Assembly (NCBI RefSeq): GCF_020447265.1
Contig: NZ_JAJADR010000005.1
Location: 1-64,000, forward strand
Direction of reading: 5' to 3'
DNA from: Hymenobacter lucidus
Lineage (GTDB): Bacteria; Bacteroidota; Bacteroidia; Cytophagales; Hymenobacteraceae
DNA length: 64,000 bases
Shown: positions 26,921 through 36,132 of the stretch, piece after piece
How the letters are laid out: each line of letters starts with the position of its first letter
Numbering within the stretch: the first letter of the stretch is position 1
The notes under the pieces: model-generated
Databases searched by the model: none
Told to the model about the DNA's origin: nothing
Seen by the model: the letters and a program-made list of their open reading frames with translations, nothing else
Position numbers and translations under genes: made by a program

Positions 26921-27682
26921 ATGCAAGTAGCCTCTGAGGCGCTGGTCTACGACTTGCGCCAGCAGCTCGCCGGGCTTCCCGCCGTCGAGCTGCTGGCCAC
27001 CATAGCGGCGCAGTTTCCCGATCAGGCCGTTTTTTCGACTTCCTTCGGCCTCGAAGACCAGATTATCACGCACCTGATTTTCGAGCATAATCTGCCGATT
27101 AAAGTCTTTACCCTCGACACGGCCCGCAACTTCCAGGAAACCTACTCCACCTGGAATAAGACGCTGCTGCGCTACGGCAAAGCCATTGAGCCCTACTTCC
27201 CAGTACAGGCCAGCGTGGAAGAGTTGCTGCTCACCAAAGGGCCCAACAGCTTCTACGACAGCGTGGATAACCGCAAGGAATGCTGCGGCATCCGGAAGGT
27301 AGAGCCGCTGAACCGGGCCTTAAAGGGTCAGCAGGCGTGGTTTACCGGCATCCGGGCCGAGCAGTCGGCCAACCGCCAGGACATGCACGCGGTGGAATGG
27401 GACGCAGGCCACCAGCTCATCAAGTTTCACCCGCTCTTCGACTGGACTTTTGAGCAGTGCTGGGCTTTCGTGCACGAGCACAGCATTCCCTTCAACCCGC
27501 TGCACCAGCAGGGTTTCGTGAGCATCGGCTGCGCGCCCTGCACCCGGGCCATCAAGGCCGGCGAGGATTTCCGGGCCGGGCGCTGGTGGTGGGAAGATCA
27601 GTCGGCCAAGGAATGTGGGCTGCACAGCACCCACAACGGCCCCGACCCCGTGGTCGAGCCAGTCAACGCTTCCACTCTGTAG
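26921..27682 (+). CDS. cysH: Phosphoadenylyl/adenylyl-sulfate reductase, APS type
   Basis: 253 residues. PAPS_reduct (PP-loop-like) fold with STSFGLEDQIITHL near 40. The iron-sulfur pattern C121-C122 (KECCGIRK) and C204-x-x-C207 (GCAPC) marks the class that reduces adenylyl sulfate directly using a [4Fe-4S] cluster, and the catalytic Cys is C232 in ECGLH. The product is sulfite plus AMP. No APS kinase (cysC) was found in the locus and CysN has no kinase extension, which agrees with APS as substrate. First structural gene after the double leader. Confidence 0.95.
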   Translation: MQVASEALVYDLRQQLAGLPAVELLATIAAQFPDQAVFSTSFGLEDQIITHLIFEHNLPIKVFTLDTARNFQETYSTWNKTLLRYGKAIEPYFPVQASVEELLLTKGPNSFYDSVDNRKECCGIRKVEPLNRALKGQQAWFTGIRAEQSANRQDMHAVEWDAGHQLIKFHPLFDWTFEQCWAFVHEHSIPFNPLHQQGFVSIGCAPCTRAIKAGEDFRAGRWWWEDQSAKECGLHSTHNGPDPVVEPVNASTL

Positions 27683-27744
27683 CATACCTCCATCCATATT
27701 CAGCGGGCAATCGGGCCTGCCGCGGCAATTTAGATTTCCATAGC

Positions 27745-28656
27745 ATGAGTACTCCTCACTTCGATTACCTCGACCGGCTGGAAGCCGAAGCCATTCATAT
27801 TCTGCGGGAAGTAGCGGGCCAGTTTGAGCGGCCGGCGCTGCTGTTTTCGGGCGGCAAAGATTCCATCGTGCTGACGCGCCTAGCCGAAAAAGCCTTCCGC
27901 CCCGGCCGCTTCCCCTTCCCGCTGGTCCACGTCGATACCGGCCACAACTTCCCCGAGGTCCTAGCTTTCCGGGATAAGCTGGCCGCCGAGCTGGGCGAAA
28001 AGCTCATCGTACGCAGCGTGGAGGATACTATTAAGCGGCAGCGGCTACGGGAGCCGGGCGGCAAGTTTCCGAGCCGCAACCCGCTGCAGACCTATACTTT
28101 GCTCGAAACCATCGAGGAATTTCAGTTCGATGCCTGCATCGGCGGAGCGCGGCGCGACGAGGAGAAGGCCCGGGCTAAGGAGCGCATCTTCTCGGTGCGC
28201 GACGAATTCGGCCAGTGGGACCCCAAACGCCAGCGGCCCGAGCTCTGGAACGTGTATAACGGCCGCATTCAGCGGGGCGAAAACGTGCGCGTATTCCCGA
28301 TTTCCAACTGGACCGAGCTCGACGTGTGGCGCTACATTCAGCGCGAGAATATTCCGCTGCCCAGTATCTACTTCGGCCACCCGCGCACCTGCGTGGTGCT
28401 GCCCAGCGGCCAGCTGTTGGGCCTCAATGAGCACCTGCGCCTCGATGAAACCGACGAAATAGTGGAGCGTCAGGTACGCTTCCGCACCGTGGGCGACTCG
28501 ACCTGCACCGCCGCCGTGGAAAGCGACGCGGCCACCATCGACGATATCATTGCCGACCTGCTGCTGGCCAAAGTCAGTGAGCGGGGCGCTACCCGCCTCG
28601 ACGACAACATCTCCGAGGCCGGCATGGAAGACCGCAAACGCAACGGCTATTTCTAA
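27745..28656 (+). CDS. cysD: Sulfate adenylyltransferase subunit 2
   Basis: 303 residues from the ATG at 27745; the frame is open further upstream but overlaps cysH. It has the PP-loop motif LLFSGGKDSIV near residue 34 and the CysD-typical GGARRDEEKARAKERIFS and IGGAR segments. With CysN it forms ATP sulfurylase, making APS from sulfate and ATP. It ends RKRNGYF, the usual CysD tail, then a repeat-filled gap leads to cysN. Confidence 0.96.
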   Translation: MSTPHFDYLDRLEAEAIHILREVAGQFERPALLFSGGKDSIVLTRLAEKAFRPGRFPFPLVHVDTGHNFPEVLAFRDKLAAELGEKLIVRSVEDTIKRQRLREPGGKFPSRNPLQTYTLLETIEEFQFDACIGGARRDEEKARAKERIFSVRDEFGQWDPKRQRPELWNVYNGRIQRGENVRVFPISNWTELDVWRYIQRENIPLPSIYFGHPRTCVVLPSGQLLGLNEHLRLDETDEIVERQVRFRTVGDSTCTAAVESDAATIDDIIADLLLAKVSERGATRLDDNISEAGMEDRKRNGYF

Positions 28657-28659
28657 CCA

Positions 28660-28747
28660 GTTAGTTGTCAGTTGCTAGTTGTCGGTTGTCAGATTTTCCA
28701 TCTGGCCGACAACTAGCAACTGACAACTAGCAACTGACAACTAACCT
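28660..28747. repeat. Inverted and tandem repeat between cysD and cysN
   Basis: Units of TAGTTGTCAGTTGC and the reverse complement GCAACTGACAACTA fill the gap, three on the right arm, two on the left, around a short loop near 28698. The transcript would fold into a long hairpin immediately before the cysN start, which might lower coupling between the two subunits. Confidence 0.75.
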
Positions 28748-28748
28748 C

Positions 28749-30026
28749 ATGGACCTTCTCCGATTTATCACCTGCGGCAGCGTCGACGATGGCAAAAGCA
28801 CGCTCATCGGCCGTTTGCTCTACGATTCTGACTCCGTTTCCTTGGACGTGCTGGCGGCGCTGGAAAACCGGCCCACCGTGCATGGTACCGTGGACCTGGC
28901 CTTGCTGACCGACGGCCTGCGCGCCGAGCGGGAACAGGGCATTACCATCGACGTGGCGTACAAGTATTTCACCACGCCGCGCCGCAAATTCATTATCACC
29001 GACGCGCCCGGCCACGTGCAGTATACCCGCAACATGGTCACGGGCGCTTCGACGGCCGACCTGGCCATTGTGCTCGTAGATGCGCGGCAGGGCGTGGTAG
29101 AGCAGACGCGCCGCCACTCGCTCATTGCCTCGCTCGTGGGCATCCGGCATTTCGTGCTGGCCGTGAATAAAATGGACCTGGTGGGCAACGACGAAATGGT
29201 GTTCGACCAGATTGTGGCCGACTACGCCGCCGTGGCCGACCAGCTCAAGCTGCCCCACGTCACGGCCATTCCGCTGAGCGCCCTGCTCGGCGACAACATC
29301 GTGACGCGCTCCAAAAACCTAGGCTGGTACACGGGCCCAAGCCTGCTGGAACATCTGGAAAGCGTACCGGCCTTTGAGGAAGCAACCATTGCCGACGCCC
29401 GCTTTCAGGTGCAGTATGTAATCCGGCCCCAGACCGACGACTACCCCGATTACCGCGGCTACGCCGGCCGCATCCAGAGCGGCACCTACCGCCGTGGCGA
29501 CCGGGTCCACATCTTGCCCAGCGGCCAGGAATCGGTGATTGAGGCCATTGAGGTAAACCAGCAGGAAGTGGAAAGCGCCGCCGCGCCCCAGGCCGTGGTC
29601 ATTCGCCTCGCCGACGACGTGGACATCAGCCGCGGCAATTCTATCGTGCCCGTGGGCAGCCAGATTCACGTGGCTAAGGAGCTGGAAGCCACGATTTGCT
29701 GGATGGACGAGCGGCCCCTGTGGCCCGGCCGCAAGCTGCTGGTGCAGCACCACTCGGCGGTGGTAAAGGCCGTTGTGTCGGCCATTGTATACAAAGTGAA
29801 CGTGCGCACCTACGGCCGGGCCGCTACTGAATCGGCCCAGCTGAACGACATCGTGGGCATCCGCCTGAAAACCGCTTCTCCCCTAGTCGTGGATTCTTAC
29901 CAACAGAACCGCGCTACCGGCTCCTTTATCCTAGTGGACGAACTGAGCGGCGACACGCTGGCCGCCGGCATGGTGGATGCCATGCAGAACAGCTTCGTGC
30001 CCGAGCCGCTGGGCTTCACGATTTAG
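28749..30026 (+). CDS. cysN: Sulfate adenylyltransferase subunit 1 (GTPase)
   Basis: 425 residues, an EF-Tu-like GTPase: G1 GSVDDGKST (10-18), G3 DAPGH (85-89), G4 NKMD (140-143), then two beta-barrel domains. It couples GTP hydrolysis to APS formation by CysD. There is no APS-kinase extension (bifunctional CysNC proteins are about 630 residues), consistent with a direct APS reductase. Confidence 0.96.
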   Translation: MDLLRFITCGSVDDGKSTLIGRLLYDSDSVSLDVLAALENRPTVHGTVDLALLTDGLRAEREQGITIDVAYKYFTTPRRKFIITDAPGHVQYTRNMVTGASTADLAIVLVDARQGVVEQTRRHSLIASLVGIRHFVLAVNKMDLVGNDEMVFDQIVADYAAVADQLKLPHVTAIPLSALLGDNIVTRSKNLGWYTGPSLLEHLESVPAFEEATIADARFQVQYVIRPQTDDYPDYRGYAGRIQSGTYRRGDRVHILPSGQESVIEAIEVNQQEVESAAAPQAVVIRLADDVDISRGNSIVPVGSQIHVAKELEATICWMDERPLWPGRKLLVQHHSAVVKAVVSAIVYKVNVRTYGRAATESAQLNDIVGIRLKTASPLVVDSYQQNRATGSFILVDELSGDTLAAGMVDAMQNSFVPEPLGFTI

Positions 30027-30036
30027 TTGAACGGTT

Positions 30037-30143
30037 GTAGAGACGCATACTTGCGTCTCCCGCCAGAACTATCGTCGCCTGACCACGAGTCACGCCTGAC
30101 CAACAACATCAGCAACGATTGAGACGCAACTATGCGTCTCTAC
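30037..30143. repeat. Paired palindromic repeats (copies 2 and 3)
   Basis: 30037-30059 is the exact reverse complement of 1068-1090; 30121-30143 is the same element in direct orientation with one mismatch. The two outward copies enclose about 60 bases and could pair with each other, as in paired REP elements. The second copy overlaps an ATG at 30132 that would otherwise look like a start for the next gene. Confidence 0.75.
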
Positions 30144-30155
30144 ACATCCAACGCC

Positions 30156-30947
30156 ATGTCCAACTTCCAACCTTCCGCACCCCGCCTGACCGTGCTCGGC
30201 GCGGGGCCCGGCGACCCGGAACTCTTCACGCTGAAAGGTGTGCGGGTGCTGGGCGAAGCCGACGTGGTGCTTTACGACGCACTGGCCAACAACGACCTGC
30301 TAAGCTACGTGCGCCCCGAAGCCCGGCAGGTATTCGTGGGCAAGCGGCGGGGCATGCGCAGCTACTCCCAGGACGAAATCAACGGCCTCATCGTGGACTA
30401 CGCCCGGCGCTACGGCCACGTCGTGCGGCTCAAGGGCGGCGACCCGTTCGTGTTTGGCCGGGGCCGCGAAGAAATGCTTTACGCCGAACAGCACGGCCTG
30501 CTGACTGACTATGTGCCGGGCATCAGCAGCGCAGTGGCTGCGACCGGCAGCGTGGGAATTCCAGTGACGCACCGCGGCGCCAGTGAAGGCTTCCAGGTCA
30601 TCACGGCGACTACGGCCACCGGCGGCCTGTCGGCGGCCGTGACTGAGGCAGCCCGCTCGCGCACCACTACCGTCATCCTGATGGGGCTGAGCCAGCTAGG
30701 GCGCATCGTGGAAATCTTCGGCCAGCACGGGCAAAGTGAGGTACCGGCCGCCATTATCCAGAACGGGACGCTGCCTGAGGCCCGGCTCGTGACGGGCTCG
30801 GTGGCCCAGCTGCCGGCCCGCGCCGCCGCGGCCAGCATCGGGGCCCCGGCCATCATCATCATCGGGGAAGTGGCGCGTCTGGCTCACGCCAGCGCGGCTG
30901 GGCCGGCAGTGTTTTCCGAGCTACTTTCCTACGCAGAGGTGGCTTGA
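30156..30947 (+). CDS. cobA: Uroporphyrinogen-III C-methyltransferase
   Basis: 263 residues from the ATG at 30156, chosen over 30132 because that one lies inside the palindromic repeat. SAM-dependent tetrapyrrole methylase fold: VLGAGPGDPEL (13-23), GGDPFVFGRG near 92, YVPGISSAVAATGSVGIPVTHR. It makes precorrin-2, the first step to siroheme, the cofactor of the sulfite reductase encoded downstream. The next step is supplied by the dehydrogenase half of the gene at 38863. Confidence 0.95.
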   Translation: MSNFQPSAPRLTVLGAGPGDPELFTLKGVRVLGEADVVLYDALANNDLLSYVRPEARQVFVGKRRGMRSYSQDEINGLIVDYARRYGHVVRLKGGDPFVFGRGREEMLYAEQHGLLTDYVPGISSAVAATGSVGIPVTHRGASEGFQVITATTATGGLSAAVTEAARSRTTTVILMGLSQLGRIVEIFGQHGQSEVPAAIIQNGTLPEARLVTGSVAQLPARAAAASIGAPAIIIIGEVARLAHASAAGPAVFSELLSYAEVA

Positions 30948-30953
30948 TTTCGC

Positions 30954-31062
30954 CTGTCATTCGTCGGCTGTCATCTTGAATGCAGCGAAGCGGAATGAAA
31001 CAAACGACTCGTGCCAGCGAGGTAAAGTTCTTCGCAAGTGTACGCCAGATGAGGGATGACAG
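30954..31062. repeat. Weak inverted repeat before cysJ
   Basis: CTGTCAT at 30954 and ATGACAG at 31056 close an imperfect fold, with a second GGCTGTCATCT copy at 30967. Probably a dispersed intergenic element. Confidence 0.35.
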
Positions 31063-31123
31063 ACGCGGGGCAACGTCAGCCTCCCACCCTCTTACCCGCC
31101 TACCTTCCTAAACTCCATTAGCC

Positions 31124-32956
31124 ATGAGCCTTCTTTCCCAAAACCAAGCGCTGCCCCTGGGCCTCGACGATACGACGTTGCAGCGCCTGACCACGGGCCT
31201 CTCCGACCAGCAGCTCATCTGGCTGAGCGGCTACTTCTACGGCCGCACCTCGGCGGGTCGCAGTGAGGTGCAACAGGCCGTTCAAGGCGCGACGCAAGCG
31301 CAGCCGGCTGCCCCAGCCGCCGCTGCCAAGCTCACCATTCTCTACGGCTCCCAAACTGGCAACAGCAAGAAGGTAGCCCAGCAAACCGCTGAGAAAGCCA
31401 AGCAGCGCGGCGTGCAGGTAACGGTGCAGGATGTGAACGACTACGCTACCCGCGCCCTCAAAACCGAGCAGCAGTTGCTGTTGGTGGTGAGCACGCAAGG
31501 CGAGGGCGAGCCGCCGGTAGCCGCTGAGGAGCTGCACCAGTTTCTGCTCAGCAACCGCGCCCCCCAACTGCCCGACCTGCGCTACTCGGTGCTGGCGCTA
31601 GGCGACAAAAGCTACGTACAGTTCTGCCAGACCGGCCGGGAATTTGACGAGCGCCTGGCCGAGCTCGGGGCCCAGCGCCTGCTGGAGCGCGTGGAGTGCG
31701 ACGTCGATTACCAGGAAGCTGCCCAGACCTGGGCCGACCGAGTCCTGGAAGTTATTGCCGCCGAAGCCAATACTGGCCATGCTGGCGGCTCTGGCAGTCA
31801 GGCTACGGCCGCCGAAACCCTGACCGCACCGGCTCCGGCGCAATACTCCCACCACAACCCATTTGAGGCGACGGTGCTGGAAAAGATTCAGCTCAACGGC
31901 CGCGGCTCCAGCAAGGAAACCTACCACATCGAGCTGTCCCTGGCCGATTCGGGGCTGCACTACGAGCCCGGCGACGCGCTGTCGGTGGTGCCGCGCAACG
32001 GTGAGGCGCTGGTGGCCGAGGTGCTGCAAACGGCCCGGCTCGACGGCACAGCCCCCATTCAGCTCTCCGGGGTCGAATTTGAGCTGGGCACGGCCCTTAC
32101 CCAGAAGCTGGAGCTGTCGGTGCTCACGCGCGACGTGCTGGAGCGCTACGCTGCCACGGCCCCGCAGCACAAGCAACTCGCGGAAATCGTGACGGATATT
32201 CCGCAGCTGCAGCGCTACGTGTACGGCCGCGACGTGGCAGATTTGCTCCGCGAATTCCCCGCCGAGTTGTCGGCGGAGCAGCTGGCGGCGGTGCTGCGGC
32301 CGTTGCCGGCCCGGGCCTATTCCATTGCTAGCAGCTTACTCGTTCACCCCGATGAGGTTCACCTCACGGTGGGCGCGGTGCGCTACGCGGCCCATGGCCG
32401 CACCAAGCACGGCGTGTGCTCGTCGCACCTGGCCGATCGACTCGACATTGACCACACCGCTCGCGTGTTTGTGGAGCGCAACGAGTATTTCAAGCTACCC
32501 CAGGATGCGGCTACCGACATCATCATGGTGGGTGCGGGCACCGGCGTGGCCCCGTTTCGGGCCTTCGTGGAGGAGCGGGTGGAACTGGGCGCTGAGGGCC
32601 GCAACTGGCTCTTCTTTGGCAACCCCAACTTCACCACCGACTTCCTCTACCAAACCGAGTGGCTCCAGCACCTCAAGCGCGGCACGCTGCGCCACCTCGA
32701 CGTGGCCTTCTCGCGCGACCAGGCTGAGAAAATCTATGTGCAGCACCGCCTGCTCGAAAAATCCCGCGACGTGTATGGCTGGCTCGAAAACGGGGCCCAC
32801 TTCTACGTCTGCGGCGACAAGGCCCGCCTGGGCTCGGCCATTCAGGAAGCGCTGAAGCAAGTGGTGCAGCGCGAGGCTGGCTGCTCGGCCGAGGACGCCG
32901 CCGATTACCTGCGCGCCCTCAAAAAGCAGCGCCGCTACCTGGAGGATGTGTACTAA
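31124..32956 (+). CDS. cysJ: NADPH-sulfite reductase flavoprotein subunit
   Basis: 610 residues, matching the roughly 600 of known CysJ. A helical amino-terminal part (1-65), a flavodoxin domain from about 69 (ILYGSQTGNS binds FMN), a FAD-binding domain with RAYSIASS near 395, and an NADPH domain with MVGAGTGVAPFRAF near 467 and a terminal aromatic-containing LEDVY. It passes electrons from NADPH to CysI. It is separated from cysI by the TonB and DUF2490 genes. Confidence 0.95.
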   Translation: MSLLSQNQALPLGLDDTTLQRLTTGLSDQQLIWLSGYFYGRTSAGRSEVQQAVQGATQAQPAAPAAAAKLTILYGSQTGNSKKVAQQTAEKAKQRGVQVTVQDVNDYATRALKTEQQLLLVVSTQGEGEPPVAAEELHQFLLSNRAPQLPDLRYSVLALGDKSYVQFCQTGREFDERLAELGAQRLLERVECDVDYQEAAQTWADRVLEVIAAEANTGHAGGSGSQATAAETLTAPAPAQYSHHNPFEATVLEKIQLNGRGSSKETYHIELSLADSGLHYEPGDALSVVPRNGEALVAEVLQTARLDGTAPIQLSGVEFELGTALTQKLELSVLTRDVLERYAATAPQHKQLAEIVTDIPQLQRYVYGRDVADLLREFPAELSAEQLAAVLRPLPARAYSIASSLLVHPDEVHLTVGAVRYAAHGRTKHGVCSSHLADRLDIDHTARVFVERNEYFKLPQDAATDIIMVGAGTGVAPFRAFVEERVELGAEGRNWLFFGNPNFTTDFLYQTEWLQHLKRGTLRHLDVAFSRDQAEKIYVQHRLLEKSRDVYGWLENGAHFYVCGDKARLGSAIQEALKQVVQREAGCSAEDAADYLRALKKQRRYLEDVY

Positions 32957-32986
32957 CCGCCAGAAACGATGGAGCCCCAGGGGCTA

Positions 32987-33008
32987 ACTTTTTGCCCCCT
33001 CAAAAAGT
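32987..33008 (+). promoter_or_regulatory. Stem-loop after cysJ
   Basis: A perfect 8-bp stem, ACTTTTTG / CAAAAAGT, with a CCCCCT loop, 30 bases after the cysJ stop. It may be a weak terminator dividing the locus, so the second Cys mini-ORF could belong to a new transcript, though no promoter was recognised. Confidence 0.4.
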
Positions 33009-33068
33009 CAACCCCTCCTGCTGCCTTGCTCCCCTTTGCCTTCCTCACCGCACTCCCTTTCCTCCGCT

Positions 33069-33113
33069 ATGAAAACCCTGGGTTGCCTGAATCGATGTTG
33101 TAGCCGCGCCTAA
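33069..33113 (+). CDS. Second candidate Cys leader peptide
   Basis: A 14-codon frame MKTLGCLNRCCSRA ending in TAA. It opens with the same M-K-T-L as the leader at 26643 and contains three Cys codons, two adjacent. It is followed within 4 bases by a strong hairpin and then a pyrimidine-rich tract before the TonB receptor gene. This layout fits Cys-dependent attenuation. Short length leaves real doubt. Confidence 0.5.
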   Translation: MKTLGCLNRCCSRA

Positions 33114-33116
33114 AAA

Positions 33117-33148
33117 CCGGGCGGACCGCTCTACGCGGACCGCCCCGG
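33117..33148 (+). terminator. Attenuator-like hairpin before the TonB gene
   Basis: Left arm CCGGGCGGACCGC pairs with GCGGACCGCCCCGG through about 12 bp with one A-A mismatch and one bulge, loop TCTAC. The downstream tract CTGCTTCTTCTTTTC is pyrimidine-rich but not a pure T-run. Confidence 0.55.
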
Positions 33149-33185
33149 CTACCTGCTTCTTCTTTTCAACCCTGCTTTTCCAATC

Positions 33186-36125
33186 ATGAGAAAAATAGTT
33201 ACGACATCTATCCTGGCACCCATTTTCGCGGCGGCCAGCATTGCCCCGGCTCTGGCCCAGGATGATATAATTGCCATCAGCGGCGTGGTGCACGAAACCG
33301 GCACCAACCAGCCCCTACCCGGCGTGAGCATCAGCGTGAAAAACGGCACGACCGGCGTGCTGAGCGACGCCAACGGCAAGTTTGCACTGAAGTCGAAGCT
33401 CAAGTTTCCCTTTACCCTCGTCTTCAACATGCTGGGCTACGACGCCAAGGAAGTCGAAATAGTGAGTGCGACCAGTCCGCTGTCGGTGTCGATGTCGTCG
33501 CGGGCCTTGCTCACGAACGAGGTGGTAGTGTCGGCTTCGCGGGTGGAGGAAAGCCGGCTCCGCTCGCCGGTGGCCATTGAGAAACTCGACATCCGGGCCA
33601 TCAAAGAAACGCCCGCGCCGAGCTTCTACGACGCGCTGGAAAACGTGAAGGGCGTGCAGATGACGACCAGCAGCCTCACCTTCAAGGTGCCCAACACCCG
33701 CGGCTTCAACATTCCCAACAACTTCCGCTTCATGCAGCTCGTGGATGGCGTAGACATGCAGGCCGCCACACTGGGCGTGCCGCTTGGCAACGCCATTGGG
33801 CCCACGGAGCTCGATATTGCCAGCGTGGAAATCACGCCCGGCGCGGCTTCGGCCCTGTATGGCATGAATGCCATCAACGGCATGGCCAACCTGACGACCA
33901 AGAGCCCTTTCACCTACCAGGGCCTGAGTGTGTACCAGAAAGTGGGCGTGAACCACGTGGACGGCATCGACCGGGACCCGAGCGCGCTGACCGAAACGGC
34001 CGTGCGCTGGGCCCAGGTGCTGGGCGCCTCGCAGCGCTGGGCATATAAGGTAAACGGCAGCTTTCTGCGCGGCACCGACTGGCTGGCCAACACCCAGATT
34101 GACCAGAACCCGCAGAGCGCCTCATCGGCCAACCCGCGCTTCTCTGAGCTCAGCGGCGAGCAGAACCCCGCCGCCGACCTCTGGAACCGCTACGGCGACG
34201 ACAACGCCGGCAACGTGGCCATTACCATTCCCTACAACGGCCGGACCGAAACCTTCAACGTGCGCCGCACCGGCTACTACGAGCGGGACCTGACAAACCC
34301 CATCGTGCGCAATGCCAAGGTGGACGCCAGCCTACACTACAAGCTGACCGATAAGCTGGAGCTGAGCTACGGCTACCGCTTCGGGCTGATGGACGGCGTG
34401 TTTCAGCGCGGCAACAAGATTCAGCTCGACGGCGTGACGGTGCAAAACCACAAGGTGGAGCTCAAGGGTCAGGACTTTACGGCCCGTGCCTACATGCTCA
34501 TCGAAGACACCGGCGACTCCTACAACCTCAACCCGCTGGCCCTGAATATGGATTTGCAGAACGGCGCGACCAGCACCACTAACGTGGCCGGCACCGGCAC
34601 GGGCTGGGGCGACAAGTTCCGGGCTGCGCTGCTGAGCCAATTGAACGGCGGCGCTTCCCTGGCCGACGCCATGCAGCAGGCCCGCGTGGCTGCCGACGCC
34701 GGCCGGGCCGTGCCCGGCACCGCCGCCTTTAATGACCTCAAGAACCAGATTGTAAAAACCAACAACTGGGACAGCGGCGTGAACGTGAAGGGTGCCCCCG
34801 TGCCCGGCGGCGCGGCCCTCACCCAGCGCAGCCACACCTACCACACCGAGGCCATCTGGAATCTGGGGCAGCGCATCAAGTTTGCCGACGTGCTCGTTGG
34901 CGCCGACTCCCGCCTCTACGAGGTCATTCCGGACGGCAACAATTTCGTGGATTTCAGCAAGCCTCTGGCCGAGCGCACCCAGGCCGGTGGCAACAACCAG
35001 TACTACAAGAAAGTGGGCGGCTTCGTGCAGGCCAGTCGGGAGCTGTTCAGCAACCGCCTCAAGCTGACCGCCTCGCTGCGGGCCGACTATAACCCCGAGT
35101 TTAACCCCAAGCTCAACCCGCGGGTGGCGGCCGTGTACACGCTGGCAGCCAAGCACAACTTCCGGGCTTCATATCAGAACGGCTGGCGCTTCCCGTCGCT
35201 GTTTGAGGCTCTGTCGTTCGTGAATAACGGCAACGTGCGCCGCGTGGGCGGCCTGGCCCGCGTGAACGAAGGCCTCAACTACCTCGACAACTCCTACACC
35301 CTGGCCTCGATTTCGACCTTCAACGCGGCCGTTAACCAGGCCGTAGCTGCTGACAACAGCAGCAGCACTACCGACCAGAAACGCACCCGCGCCGCGCTGG
35401 CCAACCGCGACCTGCTGCAAGTAGGCAACCTGCCCACCGAGCAGCCCGAGCAGATCAACGCTTACGAGGTGGGCTACCGTAGCGTGCTGTTCGACAACCG
35501 CGTGTCCGTCGATGCCGACGCGTACTATAATGTGTACTCCGGCTTCCTGGGCCAGGTGGAAGTGAGCGTGCCCAAAAACGCGGCCGGCCAGCAGGTGCAG
35601 GTGGGAACGGATGATGCCGTGCTGGCCGCCCTGACCAGCAACCGCAGCGCCCGCCAGGACCGGTACCGCGTGTACACCAACGCCCTGAACAAGTACCGCA
35701 GCTACGGCTCCACGCTGGGCCTCACCTACAACTTCTTCCAGAAGTTCACCGTGGGTGGCAACGTGAGCTACAACGACATCCGGGCCAATACGCAGTCCGA
35801 CATCTTCGTGACGGGCTTCAACACGCCGAAGTGGGCCACCAACCTGAATTTCGGCAACCGCGAAGTGGTGCGCAACCTGGGCTTCAACGTGGTGTGGCGC
35901 CGCCAAAGCTCCTTCCTCTGGGAAAGCCCATTGGCCAACGGCCAGGTGCCCACCTACCAAACCGTGGACGCGCAGGTCAACGTGCGAATTCCTAACCTGA
36001 AAACGACCATCAAAGTAGGCGGGGCCAACCTGCTCAACAACCGCTACATCCAGTACGCCGCCGGCCCCACGATTGGCGGTTTGTACTACGTGGCCCTAAC
36101 GTTTGACAACACGGTAATCCGGTAG
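33186..36125 (+). CDS. TonB-dependent receptor of the sulfur locus
   Basis: 979 residues. A signal peptide ends near 25 (APALAQ), a carboxypeptidase-like beta domain follows (about 30-115, GVSISVKNGTTGVLSDANGKF), then the plug (about 120-245, with LRSPVAIEKLDI, RGFNIPNNFRFMQLVDGVDM, SALYGMNAINGMANL) and a barrel to an aromatic-rich end (YYVALTFDNTVIR). It is not a SusC type and has no SusD partner. Being inside the sulfate assimilation cluster, behind a Cys mini-ORF, it probably imports a sulfur compound such as a sulfonate or sulfate ester, but the substrate cannot be read from the sequence. Confidence 0.92.
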   Translation: MRKIVTTSILAPIFAAASIAPALAQDDIIAISGVVHETGTNQPLPGVSISVKNGTTGVLSDANGKFALKSKLKFPFTLVFNMLGYDAKEVEIVSATSPLSVSMSSRALLTNEVVVSASRVEESRLRSPVAIEKLDIRAIKETPAPSFYDALENVKGVQMTTSSLTFKVPNTRGFNIPNNFRFMQLVDGVDMQAATLGVPLGNAIGPTELDIASVEITPGAASALYGMNAINGMANLTTKSPFTYQGLSVYQKVGVNHVDGIDRDPSALTETAVRWAQVLGASQRWAYKVNGSFLRGTDWLANTQIDQNPQSASSANPRFSELSGEQNPAADLWNRYGDDNAGNVAITIPYNGRTETFNVRRTGYYERDLTNPIVRNAKVDASLHYKLTDKLELSYGYRFGLMDGVFQRGNKIQLDGVTVQNHKVELKGQDFTARAYMLIEDTGDSYNLNPLALNMDLQNGATSTTNVAGTGTGWGDKFRAALLSQLNGGASLADAMQQARVAADAGRAVPGTAAFNDLKNQIVKTNNWDSGVNVKGAPVPGGAALTQRSHTYHTEAIWNLGQRIKFADVLVGADSRLYEVIPDGNNFVDFSKPLAERTQAGGNNQYYKKVGGFVQASRELFSNRLKLTASLRADYNPEFNPKLNPRVAAVYTLAAKHNFRASYQNGWRFPSLFEALSFVNNGNVRRVGGLARVNEGLNYLDNSYTLASISTFNAAVNQAVAADNSSSTTDQKRTRAALANRDLLQVGNLPTEQPEQINAYEVGYRSVLFDNRVSVDADAYYNVYSGFLGQVEVSVPKNAAGQQVQVGTDDAVLAALTSNRSARQDRYRVYTNALNKYRSYGSTLGLTYNFFQKFTVGGNVSYNDIRANTQSDIFVTGFNTPKWATNLNFGNREVVRNLGFNVVWRRQSSFLWESPLANGQVPTYQTVDAQVNVRIPNLKTTIKVGGANLLNNRYIQYAAGPTIGGLYYVALTFDNTVIR

Positions 36126-36132
36126 AAAGGAA

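Noticed and set aside
30132-30155. Earlier ATG for the uroporphyrinogen methyltransferase
   Set aside because: The eight added codons are made of the palindromic repeat; the ATG at 30156 fits the family start.
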